From Lentisphaerota bacterium (lineage in GTDB: Bacteria; Verrucomicrobiota; Lentisphaeria; Victivallales; Victivallaceae), in the NCBI GenBank assembly GCA_017134815.1, contig CP071032.1, positions 3,096,001 to 3,160,000 of the forward strand: a stretch of DNA of 64,000 nt. Reading direction: 5' to 3'. The translations under genes and the position numbers were made by a program. The notes beneath the pieces were generated by a model. That model did no database searches. It was given only the letters and a program-made list of their open reading frames with translations, and had not been told where the DNA came from. Positions within the stretch are counted from its first letter, which is position 1. Every line of letters begins with the position of its first letter. Shown in pieces: positions 48,728-57,522 of this stretch.

Positions 48728-48743
48728 GCGTAAATGTTTACGC
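48728..48743. promoter_or_regulatory. LacI-type operator O2
   Basis: GCGTAAAT-GTTTACGC repeats the O1 sequence with a single mismatch. Its centre is 68 bases from that of O1 and it abuts the -35 box of the rightward promoter by four bases, so it is placed to block transcription of the ROK kinase and nagA. Confidence 0.82.
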
Positions 48744-48747
48744 TGGA

Positions 48748-48776
48748 TTGGAAATTTTCAGGAATACTATTATATT
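48748..48776 (+). promoter_or_regulatory. Sigma-70-type promoter for the ROK kinase and nagA
   Basis: TTGGAA (48748-48753) and TATATT (48771-48776) are separated by exactly 17 bases, about 100 bases before the start codon and next to operator O2. Confidence 0.6.
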
Positions 48777-48880
48777 GTACCTGTAATGGATATTTATAGA
48801 GCCGCGGTATTTTTTTAGGCTTTTTACTAAAGCAGTTTAATATTAAATCGAAATATAAGAATATAACTTAATCAGGAGGC

Positions 48881-50278
48881 ATGATGTTGTTACAAATTAA
48901 ATCGATGTTTAAACCGGAACTGGATCCCGGATTTGTGCCGGCTGTATTATGGAATCGTGAATACAGGCGGCAAGTTAAAGCCTCCGGAATGGGACAGCCT
49001 CTTGTGATTGCACTCGAACGCAGTAATGGCACAGTTTCCACACTCAAGACGGAAGTATTTCCACATGATGTTATTCACCGTAAGTTGAACATTAAATATG
49101 TAGAACGAATGATCAAGTTTCTGCTTTGGGTGAAAGGTGGATACCGGGTTACTGTTGCCGGAAATAAAGATATTGCTGAAGAGATTCGGGAGATTTATTC
49201 TGAAAATGGCGCTCGGGCTTTTGATTTCCACATTATGGGCCGGCAGATTTACGGCCACAAGTTTGAAGTTGTTTCCTGTCCTCTGGAAAACGCTCCGAAG
49301 TCGCATGAGATCCAGGTCAGGCTTGGCGGCAATATGAATGGTTGCCGCATAGGTTTTGATCTTGGAGGTTCTGACCGTAAATGTGCTGCTGTAATTGACG
49401 GAAAAGTTGTGCATACTGAAGAGATTGAATGGGATCCTTATTTTGAGAGGGATCCTGAATATCACAAACAGGGTATTCGTGACTCTTTGAGGCGGGCTGC
49501 CGAGAAACTGCCTCGGGTTGACGCCATAGGCGGCAGTGCGGCCGGCGTGTATGTTGATAATCAACCTCGTATTGCTTCACTTTTCCGTGGTGTATGTCAG
49601 GAGGACTGGCAGAAACATGTAATTCCGATATTTGACAATATCCAGAAAGAGTATAATGTGCCTTTAGTAGTAGCGAATGATGGAGATGTGACTGCTCTGG
49701 CCGGGGCTGTTTCGATGGAATCAAACGGGGTACTTGGTGTGGCGATGGGAACCAGCGAGGCTGTTGGGTATGTGAACCTTGACGGCAATATAACCGACTG
49801 GCTCAATGAGCTGGCCTTTGTTCCGGTTGATTACCGTGACGATGGTCCGGCTGATGAATGGTCCGGCGATTTTGGCTGCGGGGTTCAATTCTTTTCCCAG
49901 CAGGGTGTGGCCCGTCTGGCTCCTCTGGCTGGAATCGAGTTTCCAGAGGAAATGCCGTTTCCGGAGCGACTGGTTGCAGTTCAGCAGCTGATGGCTGAGG
50001 GCGATGAAAGGGCTGCCGCGATTTATCGTACTATAGGTGTCTGTTTCGGGTATGCAGTTGCCACCTACGCGCAGGCATACGATATTCGTTTGCTGCTGAT
50101 TCTCGGAAGGGTTACTTCCGGAAAAGGTGGTGAGATTATTCTGGAAAAAGCCGAGGAAGTACTGAGAGAAGAATTTCCGGAACTGGCAGAGCATGTGTGT
50201 TTCCGCACTCCGGACGAAAAGTTTAAACGACATGGTCAGGCGGTAATAGCGGCCAGTCTGCCCAGTCTTGAAAATTGA
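48881..50278 (+). CDS. ROK-family sugar kinase with long N-terminal extension
   Basis: A 465-residue ROK kinase. Residues 157 onward hold the kinase fold: GFDLGGSDRKCAAVIDG (phosphate 1 motif), GGSAAGVYVDN, the catalytic VANDGDVTALAG and GVAMGTSEAVGYVN. The zinc motif found in many ROK proteins is missing. The first about 150 residues form an extra domain that I cannot name, which makes the protein longer than typical ROK kinases (about 300). It probably phosphorylates GlcNAc or a related hexosamine, as nagA follows 11 bases later. AGGAGG lies directly upstream of two successive ATG codons; either could start. Expression is likely controlled by the LacI-type repressor through O2. Confidence 0.85.
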   Translation: MMLLQIKSMFKPELDPGFVPAVLWNREYRRQVKASGMGQPLVIALERSNGTVSTLKTEVFPHDVIHRKLNIKYVERMIKFLLWVKGGYRVTVAGNKDIAEEIREIYSENGARAFDFHIMGRQIYGHKFEVVSCPLENAPKSHEIQVRLGGNMNGCRIGFDLGGSDRKCAAVIDGKVVHTEEIEWDPYFERDPEYHKQGIRDSLRRAAEKLPRVDAIGGSAAGVYVDNQPRIASLFRGVCQEDWQKHVIPIFDNIQKEYNVPLVVANDGDVTALAGAVSMESNGVLGVAMGTSEAVGYVNLDGNITDWLNELAFVPVDYRDDGPADEWSGDFGCGVQFFSQQGVARLAPLAGIEFPEEMPFPERLVAVQQLMAEGDERAAAIYRTIGVCFGYAVATYAQAYDIRLLLILGRVTSGKGGEIILEKAEEVLREEFPELAEHVCFRTPDEKFKRHGQAVIAASLPSLEN

Positions 50279-50289
50279 ACAGGTAGCTT

Positions 50290-51435
50290 ATGTCAACATT
50301 AATTAAAAACTGTCATATAGTATCTCCGGACCTAGAAATTGCAGGCGGGGCAGTATTACTTGATGGTCAACTGATCTCTGCGGTTTTTGCTGTTGGCGAC
50401 AAGTTGCCTGAAGCCGATGAAATTATTGATGCCGGCAGCCTGAAACTGGTACCCGGTTTTATCGATGTGCATTGTCATGGACGCTCCGGCTTTGATTTTA
50501 CTGACGCTGATGATGAAGGGATGCGGACCATTGCGGTGGACAAACTGAGGGAAGGGGTGACAACTCTGCTGCCGACAACTCTGACCCTGCCTGAGGAGGA
50601 CCTTGCCGCAGCGCTGAAGACTGCGAAGCATTATGTCGAGTCAGGAACCAAGGGCTGTAAAGTTCCCGGAGTTCATCTGGAAGGTCCTTATATAAACTGT
50701 AACTGTCTTGGTGCCCAGAACCCGGATTATGTCAGAAAGCCGGATATCGAAGAAGTTAAAAGATTGAATGCTGTTTTTCCAGTATTGAAAGTTTCATATG
50801 CTGTCGAGGAAGATGACAGCGGCGTGTTTGCTGCCCGCCTTCTGGCTGAAGGGATAACCCCGTCCTGTGTTCACAGCCAGAGCAGTTATGCAGAATTTGC
50901 TGAGGCCAGGCGGCACGGACTGTGCAATTTAAGTCATTTCTGCAATCAGATGACTCCGCTGCATCACCGGGACATTGGCCTGGTAGGAGCTGGTTTGCTG
51001 CATGATGAGGTTTTTATTGAATTTATTTGTGACAAGCTCCACATTTGCCCTGAAATGATCAAGCTGGTTTTTAAAGTAAAGAATTCCAGTACAATTCAGC
51101 TCATAACTGACGCCATGCGTGCTGCCGGTATGCCGGAGGGCAAGTATGACCTCGGCGGCTTGGAGGTTGTAGTTAAAGATAATGCGGCCAGGCTGAAATC
51201 AAACGGTGCGCTTGCCGGCAGTACATTGCTGCTGAATGAAGCTTTACGCAATGTTAAAGAGATAACCGGTCTGCCTTTGACTGAGCTGATAAAGGCGACT
51301 TCCTGGAATCAGGCTTGTTCGCTAGGACTGTCCGGACTTGGGAAGATTGAGCCAGGATTTTATGCTGATCTGGTACTGCTTGATGACGCATTCAAACCGG
51401 TAAAAGTTTTTGTTGATGGAGAACAGCGGCTGTAA
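50290..51435 (+). CDS. nagA: N-acetylglucosamine-6-phosphate deacetylase
   Basis: A 381-residue NagA, a TIM-barrel metal hydrolase that removes acetate from GlcNAc-6-phosphate. It has the metal motif FIDVHCHGRSGFDF, VHLEGPYINC with the metal-binding glutamate, CNLSHFCNQM for phosphate contact and IQLITDAMRAAGMPEG with the catalytic aspartate. Length is normal. It follows the ROK kinase by 11 bases and is followed by a terminator. Its product is the substrate of NagB encoded at the far end of the divergent group, so both arms of this regulon meet at glucosamine-6-phosphate. Confidence 0.93.
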   Translation: MSTLIKNCHIVSPDLEIAGGAVLLDGQLISAVFAVGDKLPEADEIIDAGSLKLVPGFIDVHCHGRSGFDFTDADDEGMRTIAVDKLREGVTTLLPTTLTLPEEDLAAALKTAKHYVESGTKGCKVPGVHLEGPYINCNCLGAQNPDYVRKPDIEEVKRLNAVFPVLKVSYAVEEDDSGVFAARLLAEGITPSCVHSQSSYAEFAEARRHGLCNLSHFCNQMTPLHHRDIGLVGAGLLHDEVFIEFICDKLHICPEMIKLVFKVKNSSTIQLITDAMRAAGMPEGKYDLGGLEVVVKDNAARLKSNGALAGSTLLLNEALRNVKEITGLPLTELIKATSWNQACSLGLSGLGKIEPGFYADLVLLDDAFKPVKVFVDGEQRL

Positions 51436-51457
51436 GCCGGTTTTTTACAGGGTTCGA

Positions 51458-51480
51458 GAGCGGCGTGAGCCGCTCATTTT
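51458..51480 (+). terminator. Rho-independent terminator after nagA
   Basis: GAGCGGC and GCCGCTC pair around a four-base loop and are followed by ATTTTTAT, 22 bases after the nagA stop. The remaining gap to 51720 is AT-rich and should hold the promoter of the next gene. Confidence 0.8.
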
Positions 51481-51720
51481 TATGCTGTCCAGCTTTTATT
51501 GCTTGAAAACAGCTTAAGTTTTAAATTGTTTTTTCTGCTTATTATATTTGCTTCATTAGAAAATGCTGCCGTGATGTAAATAGCTATTTGTCATATGCTT
51601 TTATTTAATATTAAGTACATAACTGCATAAATTCATTTGAAATTTTTAAGGCAAATGTTTTATTATAAGCAGGGATTAAAGTGCGTTTGTTATTATGTTT
51701 AACAACTCTAGGAGGAGATA

Positions 51721-52599
51721 ATGAGCACTTCTTTATTCACAAAGCTGGTGGCGGTTTCTGCCATGATGGCAGCAGTTAGCGGTTTCGCAGCAGAAAAAAA
51801 CATGGTGCAAAACGGTTACGCGGCAGATGCCATGTCCGGAAATCGCTGGAAATGCAGCAAAAGACTTGTTTTCAATCCGGTTGACAAGTGTAAAGGTTTA
51901 TCCAGTTTTCAAGCCAATGAGAAATACACGCTGGCCATTTCCCCGAATTTTATGAAAGTGGAAGACGTTACGAACTATCGTCTGTCCGGCTGGTTTAAAT
52001 CAGCAGGCAAGGGACCGGCAGTGCTTTACTTCGGTTTGATCATGTACGACAGGGATTTCAAAGAAATAAAGCGTAAAGAAGTTACGGTTGTGCAGGACAC
52101 CGAAACCAAACTGGTTGCAGATGCGAAATTTGGTGATATCAAGCTGATGCTTTTCAATTGTGATAAGTGGGTTATGTCTGAACGCATGATAAACCAGAAT
52201 CGCTTGCTGGTGGCCTTTGATATTAAGAAAAATTTTACAGATTTACCGAACCGCAACCTGGGAGGACCGATCGCCAAGTTTGAGAAAAAGGGCAAGCTGT
52301 ATGAAGTCACTTTGAAAAGACCCTTGCAGAAAACTTTTAACTCCGGGACTATGGTACGCCAGCAGCTGAACTATGGTGGATACCAGTATTGTGCGGCATT
52401 GGAGAAAAATATTTCTGATGACTGGGAGGAAATTACTGCTGACATTAAAGGTATCGCTCAGAAGGGGGCACCTGACAATATGTTCTGGCCCGGGACTAAA
52501 TATGTAAAAGTTGTTATTCTGGCAAACTACAGTATGAACAAGGATGCTAAAACTTTGTTTACCGGTATTTCTTTTATGGCAGCCCCGGAAAAGAAATAA
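51721..52599 (+). CDS. Exported protein of unknown function
   Basis: A 292-residue protein with a clear signal peptide (TKLVAVSAMMAAVSGFA, cleavage likely before AEKN). The mature part appears beta-rich, with several Trp/Tyr residues and segments such as YRLSGWFKSAGKGPAVLYFGL and TKYVKVVILANYS. This layout recalls jelly-roll carbohydrate-binding domains that PVC bacteria encode in number, but I recognise no named family. A very strong ribosome-binding site (TAGGAGGAG) suggests high expression. It is monocistronic, with its own promoter region and a strong terminator. Closeness to the amino-sugar genes may be coincidental. It probably acts in the periplasm or outside the cell. Confidence 0.65.
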   Translation: MSTSLFTKLVAVSAMMAAVSGFAAEKNMVQNGYAADAMSGNRWKCSKRLVFNPVDKCKGLSSFQANEKYTLAISPNFMKVEDVTNYRLSGWFKSAGKGPAVLYFGLIMYDRDFKEIKRKEVTVVQDTETKLVADAKFGDIKLMLFNCDKWVMSERMINQNRLLVAFDIKKNFTDLPNRNLGGPIAKFEKKGKLYEVTLKRPLQKTFNSGTMVRQQLNYGGYQYCAALEKNISDDWEEITADIKGIAQKGAPDNMFWPGTKYVKVVILANYSMNKDAKTLFTGISFMAAPEKK

Positions 52600-52623
52600 T
52601 TTAATTACTTTGAAAGCTTTTAG

Positions 52624-52660
52624 AAACTCGCCGTTCGTAAAACAAACGGCGAGTTTTTAA
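52624..52660. terminator. Bidirectional rho-independent terminator
   Basis: AAACTCGCCGTT and AACGGCGAGTTT form a perfect 12-base stem followed by TTAA, with an A-rich left side. It separates the exported protein from the convergent dapB. Confidence 0.92.
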
Positions 52661-52696
52661 TTTCAATCCATGCCATTCAGTTCGCCACACCGGATT

Positions 52697-53500
52697 TTAT
52701 TTGAGCTTCAGGACATCCTGCATATTATACAGTCCCGGAGCGGCTGAACTAAGGAAACGAACCGCTCGAAGAGCGCCTTTTGCAAACGTATCACGGCTTG
52801 AAGCCTTATGAGTAAGTTCAACCCGCTCTCCGCCGGTGGCAAAAATAACCGTGTGATCACCCACTACGTCACCGCCGCGGACCGCATGCATTCCGACTTC
52901 ATTCCTGGTGCGGGCTCCGACTATGCCTTCGCGGCCATGAACCACAGCCTTATCATAATCCAGTCCACGGCCTTCACAGACGGCCTCTCCAAGCGTGACT
53001 GCAGTACCGCTTGGTGCGTCTTTTTTCTGATTATGGTGCATCTCAACTATTTCAATGTCATAATCTTCACCAAGAATACCGGCAACTTCCCGGCACAGAT
53101 GGAACAGCAAATTTACGCCGACACTCATATTTGAAGCCAGAACAATCCGACCGCCTTTGCCAGCCAGTACTTCAAGTTCAGCACGCTGTTCTTTTGAAAG
53201 CGCAGTGGTGCCGATTACTACTGCAGCGCCGTTGCCAATCGCGGTTTCAGCTGTGGCGGATACGTTGCCGGTACTGAAATCAATAACTGCATCTGCGTTT
53301 TCAACAGCGGCAGCGACATTATCGGTAATAGCTACACCGACTTCGCCGACTCCGGCTACAGTTCCGGCATCCTGTCCGAGCAGCGGACATGAAGCAACTT
53401 CCACTGCCCCGGTTAAAGTCATGTCGTCGGCAGCGGTTATATTTGCGGTCAGGCGGCGGCCCATTCTGCCGGCAGCGCCGATTACTGCTACGTTAATCAT
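52697..53500 (-). CDS. dapB: 4-hydroxy-tetrahydrodipicolinate reductase
   Basis: A 267-residue DapB, the NAD(P)H-dependent reductase of the lysine/diaminopimelate pathway. It has the nucleotide motif VAVIGAAGRMGRRL, the substrate motif EIVEMHHNQKKDAPSGTA with the catalytic His pair and lysine, and a late RGGDVVGDHTVIF. Length is standard. AGGAGAT lies 8 bases before the ATG. It is the last gene of a leftward series after an LptF/G permease and an OppA-type binding protein, about 36 bases from the latter. Supply of diaminopimelate for peptidoglycan and lysine is its role. Confidence 0.96.
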   Translation of the reverse strand: MINVAVIGAAGRMGRRLTANITAADDMTLTGAVEVASCPLLGQDAGTVAGVGEVGVAITDNVAAAVENADAVIDFSTGNVSATAETAIGNGAAVVIGTTALSKEQRAELEVLAGKGGRIVLASNMSVGVNLLFHLCREVAGILGEDYDIEIVEMHHNQKKDAPSGTAVTLGEAVCEGRGLDYDKAVVHGREGIVGARTRNEVGMHAVRGGDVVGDHTVIFATGGERVELTHKASSRDTFAKGALRAVRFLSSAAPGLYNMQDVLKLK

Positions 53501-53536
53501 TTTTTATCTCCTGAATATTGTATTGTAAAACTATCA

Positions 53537-55426
53537 TTAAATATTAGGTACCTGCAGCTGTTCCGCCTTCGGGGTCCACAGCAGGGTGGTTGGATAGCCC
53601 AGAGGAAACTTCCGCATGTTTTTATAGCGTTTATTCTGCACCAGCAGGTTGTATGGCGCGATCATAAAAGTGTACGGCTGTTCCTTATGTAGAAGTTGCT
53701 GAAACTTATGACAGAGCTCAATCCGTTTGTTAACATCAAACGTACGCCTTATTTCTTCAATAAGCCGGTCTGCTTCAGCGTTTTTAAAGCTGATATAATT
53801 GCTTGAGTGACTCCGGTCAGCCTGACTCGAATGCCATACCTGATAAGGATCAGATTCGTAAGGCTGGGTCCAGGCCATGCAGCAGGCGTCAAACTCCTTG
53901 TTGTCCAGTCTTTGAATAGCGATGGACCATTCCATTGTCTGGATATGCATATTGATGCCGGCTTTGGCCAGGTCTTCCTTGATAACCGGCAGCATTTTCT
54001 GTTGAGCGGTGCTGTTGGCAATCTGCATGAAAGTAAATTCAAACTTCCTGCCGTCTTTTTCCAGAATTCCATCACCGTCTGTGTCTTTCCAGCCGGCTTC
54101 TGCCAGCAGTTTTTTAGCCTTTTCGACATTGAATTCATAGGGCTTTATGGATTTGTCATAATAAGGGCTGTCATAAAAGAACGGTCCGGTAATAATTTTT
54201 CCAAGCCCGTAAAAAACGTCTTTCAGTATTTTTCTGCGGTCAATCAAATGGGTCATTGCCAGCCGGACCCGTCTGTCTTCAAAAAGCGGGTTTTTAAGAT
54301 TATAACCAATATAGATGAACATCCTTGACAGGAATTTATATTTTTTCAGCCGGCCGTTTTTACCGAATTCCTTGGTGTTGGTGCGATTTACCCATTGTTC
54401 AGCGTTCAGGCTGATCCGGTCGATATTATTTGACATTAAAGCCTGGAACTGGGTATTAGGGTGCTTGATTATTTCAAGAACCCGGTATTTAATCGGCGGC
54501 ATTATCCCCAGTTTTTTTCCGAAATATTTCTCATTGCGCACAAAAACAATCCGCCGGTCCTTGTCCCAGCGCAGCAGTTTGTAAGGGCCGCAGCCGACAA
54601 TCATCCGGTTTCTTTTGTGGTCAGAATTAAAACGCTTCCCGTCGAAGGGACCTTTGTAGGCATGGTATAGATGCCGGGGCAGCGGATTCAGGCTCAAAGT
54701 CAGCTCTTTTGACCTGAAATAGCGTTTGCCCCAGTAGACTTTGAATTTATATTTGTTAATGACTTCAAATTTTTTGATATCGTGGTAATAAACCCGGTAT
54801 GGAGCACAGTTGGTGTCCTTGTTGTTAATCGCGTCCAGATAGAATTTAAAGTCGTTGGCGGTAACCTCGACATTCTTCCATTCTTTGCCGGTAACAGGAT
54901 CAGTGAAGTCATGCCACATAATGCCTTTGCGCAGGTTGATTGTATAAACCATCTTGTCTTTTGATACACTCCAGCTTTTGGCCATCAGCGGCTGGAATTT
55001 TTCCGGGTCTTTGTAGTTGCGCTCGGCCAGCGCGGAGTTACACAGCTGCCAGCATTCGCTGACTGCGTTGTCATTATTAATGAGAAAGTTCATATTTCCC
55101 GCGTCGGCAAGAGAGGCCTGGATAATGCGGCCGCCGTCCTGAGCTTTTGGATCAAAGAATTCAGCGTTTGCCGCCTGGTCGCCGGATGCTTCGACCTCCG
55201 GTTTGCCGCCAGATATCGGCTGTGTTTTCAATGCGGACAAGTTGGCGGGAATAATCTGCCTGCCAGGAATTTCGTTTATGGATTCTTCCAGGTTGCCAAG
55301 CCGCTCAATTATTTTGCGATTTGTGCTGTGAACGCGGTCTACGGCGTTTACCATAAGAATGCCGAAAATTATTATGGCAATGACACCGACTGTAAGCATT
55401 AAGTTGAGGTACAGGTTCTTGTTCAT
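53537..55426 (-). CDS. Membrane-anchored OppA-type substrate-binding protein (SBP family 5)
   Basis: A 629-residue solute-binding protein of the peptide/nickel ABC family 5. Residues about 7-28 form an uncleaved-looking membrane helix (LMLTVGVIAIIIFGILMVNAV), followed by a coiled linker to about residue 95. The binding domain shows the order AKSWSVSKDKMVYTINLRKGIMWHDF, YRVLEIIKHPNTQFQALMSN, RRVRLAMTHLIDRRKI and LAEAGWKDTDGDGILEKDGRKF. Most family members are free or lipid-anchored; a long N-terminal helix and linker is less usual. No permease or ATPase genes lie beside it, so its transporter is encoded elsewhere. Oligopeptides, possibly murein peptides, are likely ligands. Confidence 0.85.
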   Translation of the reverse strand: MNKNLYLNLMLTVGVIAIIIFGILMVNAVDRVHSTNRKIIERLGNLEESINEIPGRQIIPANLSALKTQPISGGKPEVEASGDQAANAEFFDPKAQDGGRIIQASLADAGNMNFLINNDNAVSECWQLCNSALAERNYKDPEKFQPLMAKSWSVSKDKMVYTINLRKGIMWHDFTDPVTGKEWKNVEVTANDFKFYLDAINNKDTNCAPYRVYYHDIKKFEVINKYKFKVYWGKRYFRSKELTLSLNPLPRHLYHAYKGPFDGKRFNSDHKRNRMIVGCGPYKLLRWDKDRRIVFVRNEKYFGKKLGIMPPIKYRVLEIIKHPNTQFQALMSNNIDRISLNAEQWVNRTNTKEFGKNGRLKKYKFLSRMFIYIGYNLKNPLFEDRRVRLAMTHLIDRRKILKDVFYGLGKIITGPFFYDSPYYDKSIKPYEFNVEKAKKLLAEAGWKDTDGDGILEKDGRKFEFTFMQIANSTAQQKMLPVIKEDLAKAGINMHIQTMEWSIAIQRLDNKEFDACCMAWTQPYESDPYQVWHSSQADRSHSSNYISFKNAEADRLIEEIRRTFDVNKRIELCHKFQQLLHKEQPYTFMIAPYNLLVQNKRYKNMRKFPLGYPTTLLWTPKAEQLQVPNI

Positions 55427-55648
55427 ATTTCCCTTTCGCTCTTCAGTTGTATATTTTTGTTAATATAGCATACCAAAAGAGTGACTACCAAGCTTGACAG
55501 AAATTTTATGAAGTACTTTTTGTTCTGATCTGCCCGTTTGAAAATGGCCGGTATGATACGGTCGTCCACCTGAAACTGGCAATTACAGCCGGTAGTAAAA
55601 GCAGATAAAAAATTGCTGGAATTAAAAGTCTTTGAACCAACTCAGCAA

Positions 55649-56731
55649 TCAGTGTCTGGCTATTTTGAAAATCATACAGGCACCGATAACCTGATAAAGC
55701 AGATTCGGAATCCACAGCAGGTACTGGGGATAAAGTCCAGGGTGTGATTCAAGTGATTCACATAAAATAATCGACAGGAAAAACAATCCGGCCAGAATTA
55801 CGCTCAAAAACAGTCCTACTGAAGTTTCACGGCGTGAAGTTCTGATGGCCAGCGGCAAGCCGAGCAGCATAAACGCGATAGGCGACAGCGCGAAAGCAAT
55901 CCGCTGATTAAGTTCCACCTCAAGTTCACAGGTGTCACGATTGAGTTTCTTTTCAATTTTAATCCTGCCAAGCAGTTCCTTAAGGGTCATATATTTGGCG
56001 CGTTTGCCTACTTCAAATTTATTGAACTCCTTACCATAGTTAAAAGTAAATACAGTTCTCTTGGTGAAACCGCGGATTTCCGGGTCAGATTTTTTGTCAA
56101 TGATCAGGCAGTCATGCAGGACTATTTTGAGGGTTTTGGCTTTTTTATCCAGTACCAGTTCACCACGGTTGGCGGTGATGTCCTTGGCAACTTTGTTATT
56201 GCCGTCCATGGTAAAAATCTGGATGTCCTGTAAAATATTATTCTTCTTATCATCAATATAGATGATATTGTTTTCATATTTGACTGGTTTTCCGGGAGCA
56301 AAAATTGCGGTAGGCGAATCAATGACGGTTTTTTTCATCAGCTGCCGCGACTCGCCCAGCAGCGGCGGTCCAACATTGACCTGCAGGTAAAGACAGATCA
56401 GGGTCATCAAAGTAGCGATAATCATTATCGGCGAAACCACTTGCAGAATAGAGACGCCGCAGGCCCGCATGGCTGTTATTTCTGAATCTGCCGACAGTCG
56501 CCCGAATACCAGCATAATGGCGACAAGAATTGCCCATGGGACTGTAAAAGTCAGCACAATAGGCATGATATACAGTACAAAAAGGAAAAAGTTGCCGATA
56601 GGAACACCTTGCGATACGTAGTCAAAAATTTTGACCATACGTGCTCCCATCATCCCAAAAGTCAGAATGCCGATTGCCATGCCGAAAGTCAGCAGAAAGC
56701 CTTTGAGTACGTAAAAGTTCAATGTCTTCAT
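55649..56731 (-). CDS. LptF/LptG-family lipopolysaccharide export permease
   Basis: A 360-residue YjgP/YjgQ permease. Six membrane helices are grouped three and three: near the N-terminus (FYVLKGFLLTFGMAIGILTFG, FFLFVLYIMPIVLTF, VVSPIMIIATLMTLICLYL) and the C-terminus (FALSPIAFMLLGLPLAI, VGLFLSVILAGLFFLSIIL, LLWIPNLLYQVIGACMIF). Between them is the beta-jellyroll periplasmic domain (about 130-255). LptF and LptG with LptB extract lipopolysaccharide from the inner membrane, so the host has an outer membrane with lipid A-type glycolipid. Only one of the pair is present here. I use the ATG at 56731; an earlier TTG is possible. Downstream to 55427 lies a 220-base gap with no clear gene. Confidence 0.88.
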   Translation of the reverse strand: MKTLNFYVLKGFLLTFGMAIGILTFGMMGARMVKIFDYVSQGVPIGNFFLFVLYIMPIVLTFTVPWAILVAIMLVFGRLSADSEITAMRACGVSILQVVSPIMIIATLMTLICLYLQVNVGPPLLGESRQLMKKTVIDSPTAIFAPGKPVKYENNIIYIDDKKNNILQDIQIFTMDGNNKVAKDITANRGELVLDKKAKTLKIVLHDCLIIDKKSDPEIRGFTKRTVFTFNYGKEFNKFEVGKRAKYMTLKELLGRIKIEKKLNRDTCELEVELNQRIAFALSPIAFMLLGLPLAIRTSRRETSVGLFLSVILAGLFFLSIILCESLESHPGLYPQYLLWIPNLLYQVIGACMIFKIARH

Positions 56732-56911
56732 ATGTTTCCAGATCAAGCCCGCAGACTTGCTTTATTAATTTAAAATATTAGCTGCCGAAGTGTAATTAAA
56801 GGAATACATTCAAGTCCTCCGGCTTTTTACAAAGCTCGATTAAGATAGTTTAAATTTCAGAAAAATCAAACTTTCAGCAGGGTTGCATACTTGTCTTTTG
56901 AATTCGCCCAC

Positions 56912-57385
56912 TTAATTCAGTTCCTTCAGGCAGCAGCAGGTGTCCTCTGAGATATCAGACCATGCGGCTGCTTTGAAGCGCATTTTTACAACTCCGCTGG
57001 TTCTCAAACCGGAGATGCCGGTTTTGCTCAGGATATTCACTATTTCCAGTAAAACCGGATTGTGTCCGACAATAACCAGAGTGCGCAGAGAATCATCAAA
57101 TGAGCGCAACTGACTGATTATTTCACAGGCCCCTTCTGTATATAGAATCATATCTTCGGCAATAATGTCCTGAGGCCAGTCGGCGCTGCCGGTAAGAATT
57201 TTTGCTGTTTTTCTGGCCCGCTTAGCCGGGCTGCAAAGGAGCATTTCAGGTTTCACCCCGTTTTTCTTCAGCAGCTTGCCAACGGTTGCCGCGTCAGTGC
57301 GGCCGCGCTCGGTAAGTTTGCGTTCGAAATCGCTCTTGCCGTACTTTTCGGTTTTAGAATGGCGTATTATAATTAAATTTTTCAT
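56912..57385 (-). CDS. SixA-type phosphohistidine phosphatase
   Basis: A 157-residue member of the histidine phosphatase superfamily. The catalytic motif is LIIIRHSKTEK, with the phosphorylated histidine next to arginine, and the second pocket is LVIVGHNPVLLEIV. The middle DFERKLTERGRTDAATVGKLL and LLCSPAKRARKTAKIL complete the SixA type. SixA removes phosphate from histidine phosphotransfer or PTS proteins. GGGGAG lies upstream of the ATG. It is divergent from the methyltransferase-NAD kinase-CoaB set, sharing a 137-base gap. The true substrate is not known. Confidence 0.88.
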   Translation of the reverse strand: MKNLIIIRHSKTEKYGKSDFERKLTERGRTDAATVGKLLKKNGVKPEMLLCSPAKRARKTAKILTGSADWPQDIIAEDMILYTEGACEIISQLRSFDDSLRTLVIVGHNPVLLEIVNILSKTGISGLRTSGVVKMRFKAAAWSDISEDTCCCLKELN

Positions 57386-57522
57386 TGAAATAAACTCCCC
57401 GGTTTAAAGCAATATAGACCTCAATGCTGATTATTGTCAATTGCGGGGATTGCAAAAAAATTCAAAATATGCATATTATAGTTGGACGCATATTAGAAGT
57501 CAGTTTACAGGTTTAAAGTTTT

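Noticed and set aside
55506..55715. A 69-codon minus-strand frame overlapping the end of the LptF/G gene
   Set aside because: It overlaps the permease's C-terminal coding end in another frame and lacks a ribosome-binding site; the rest lies in non-coding sequence.
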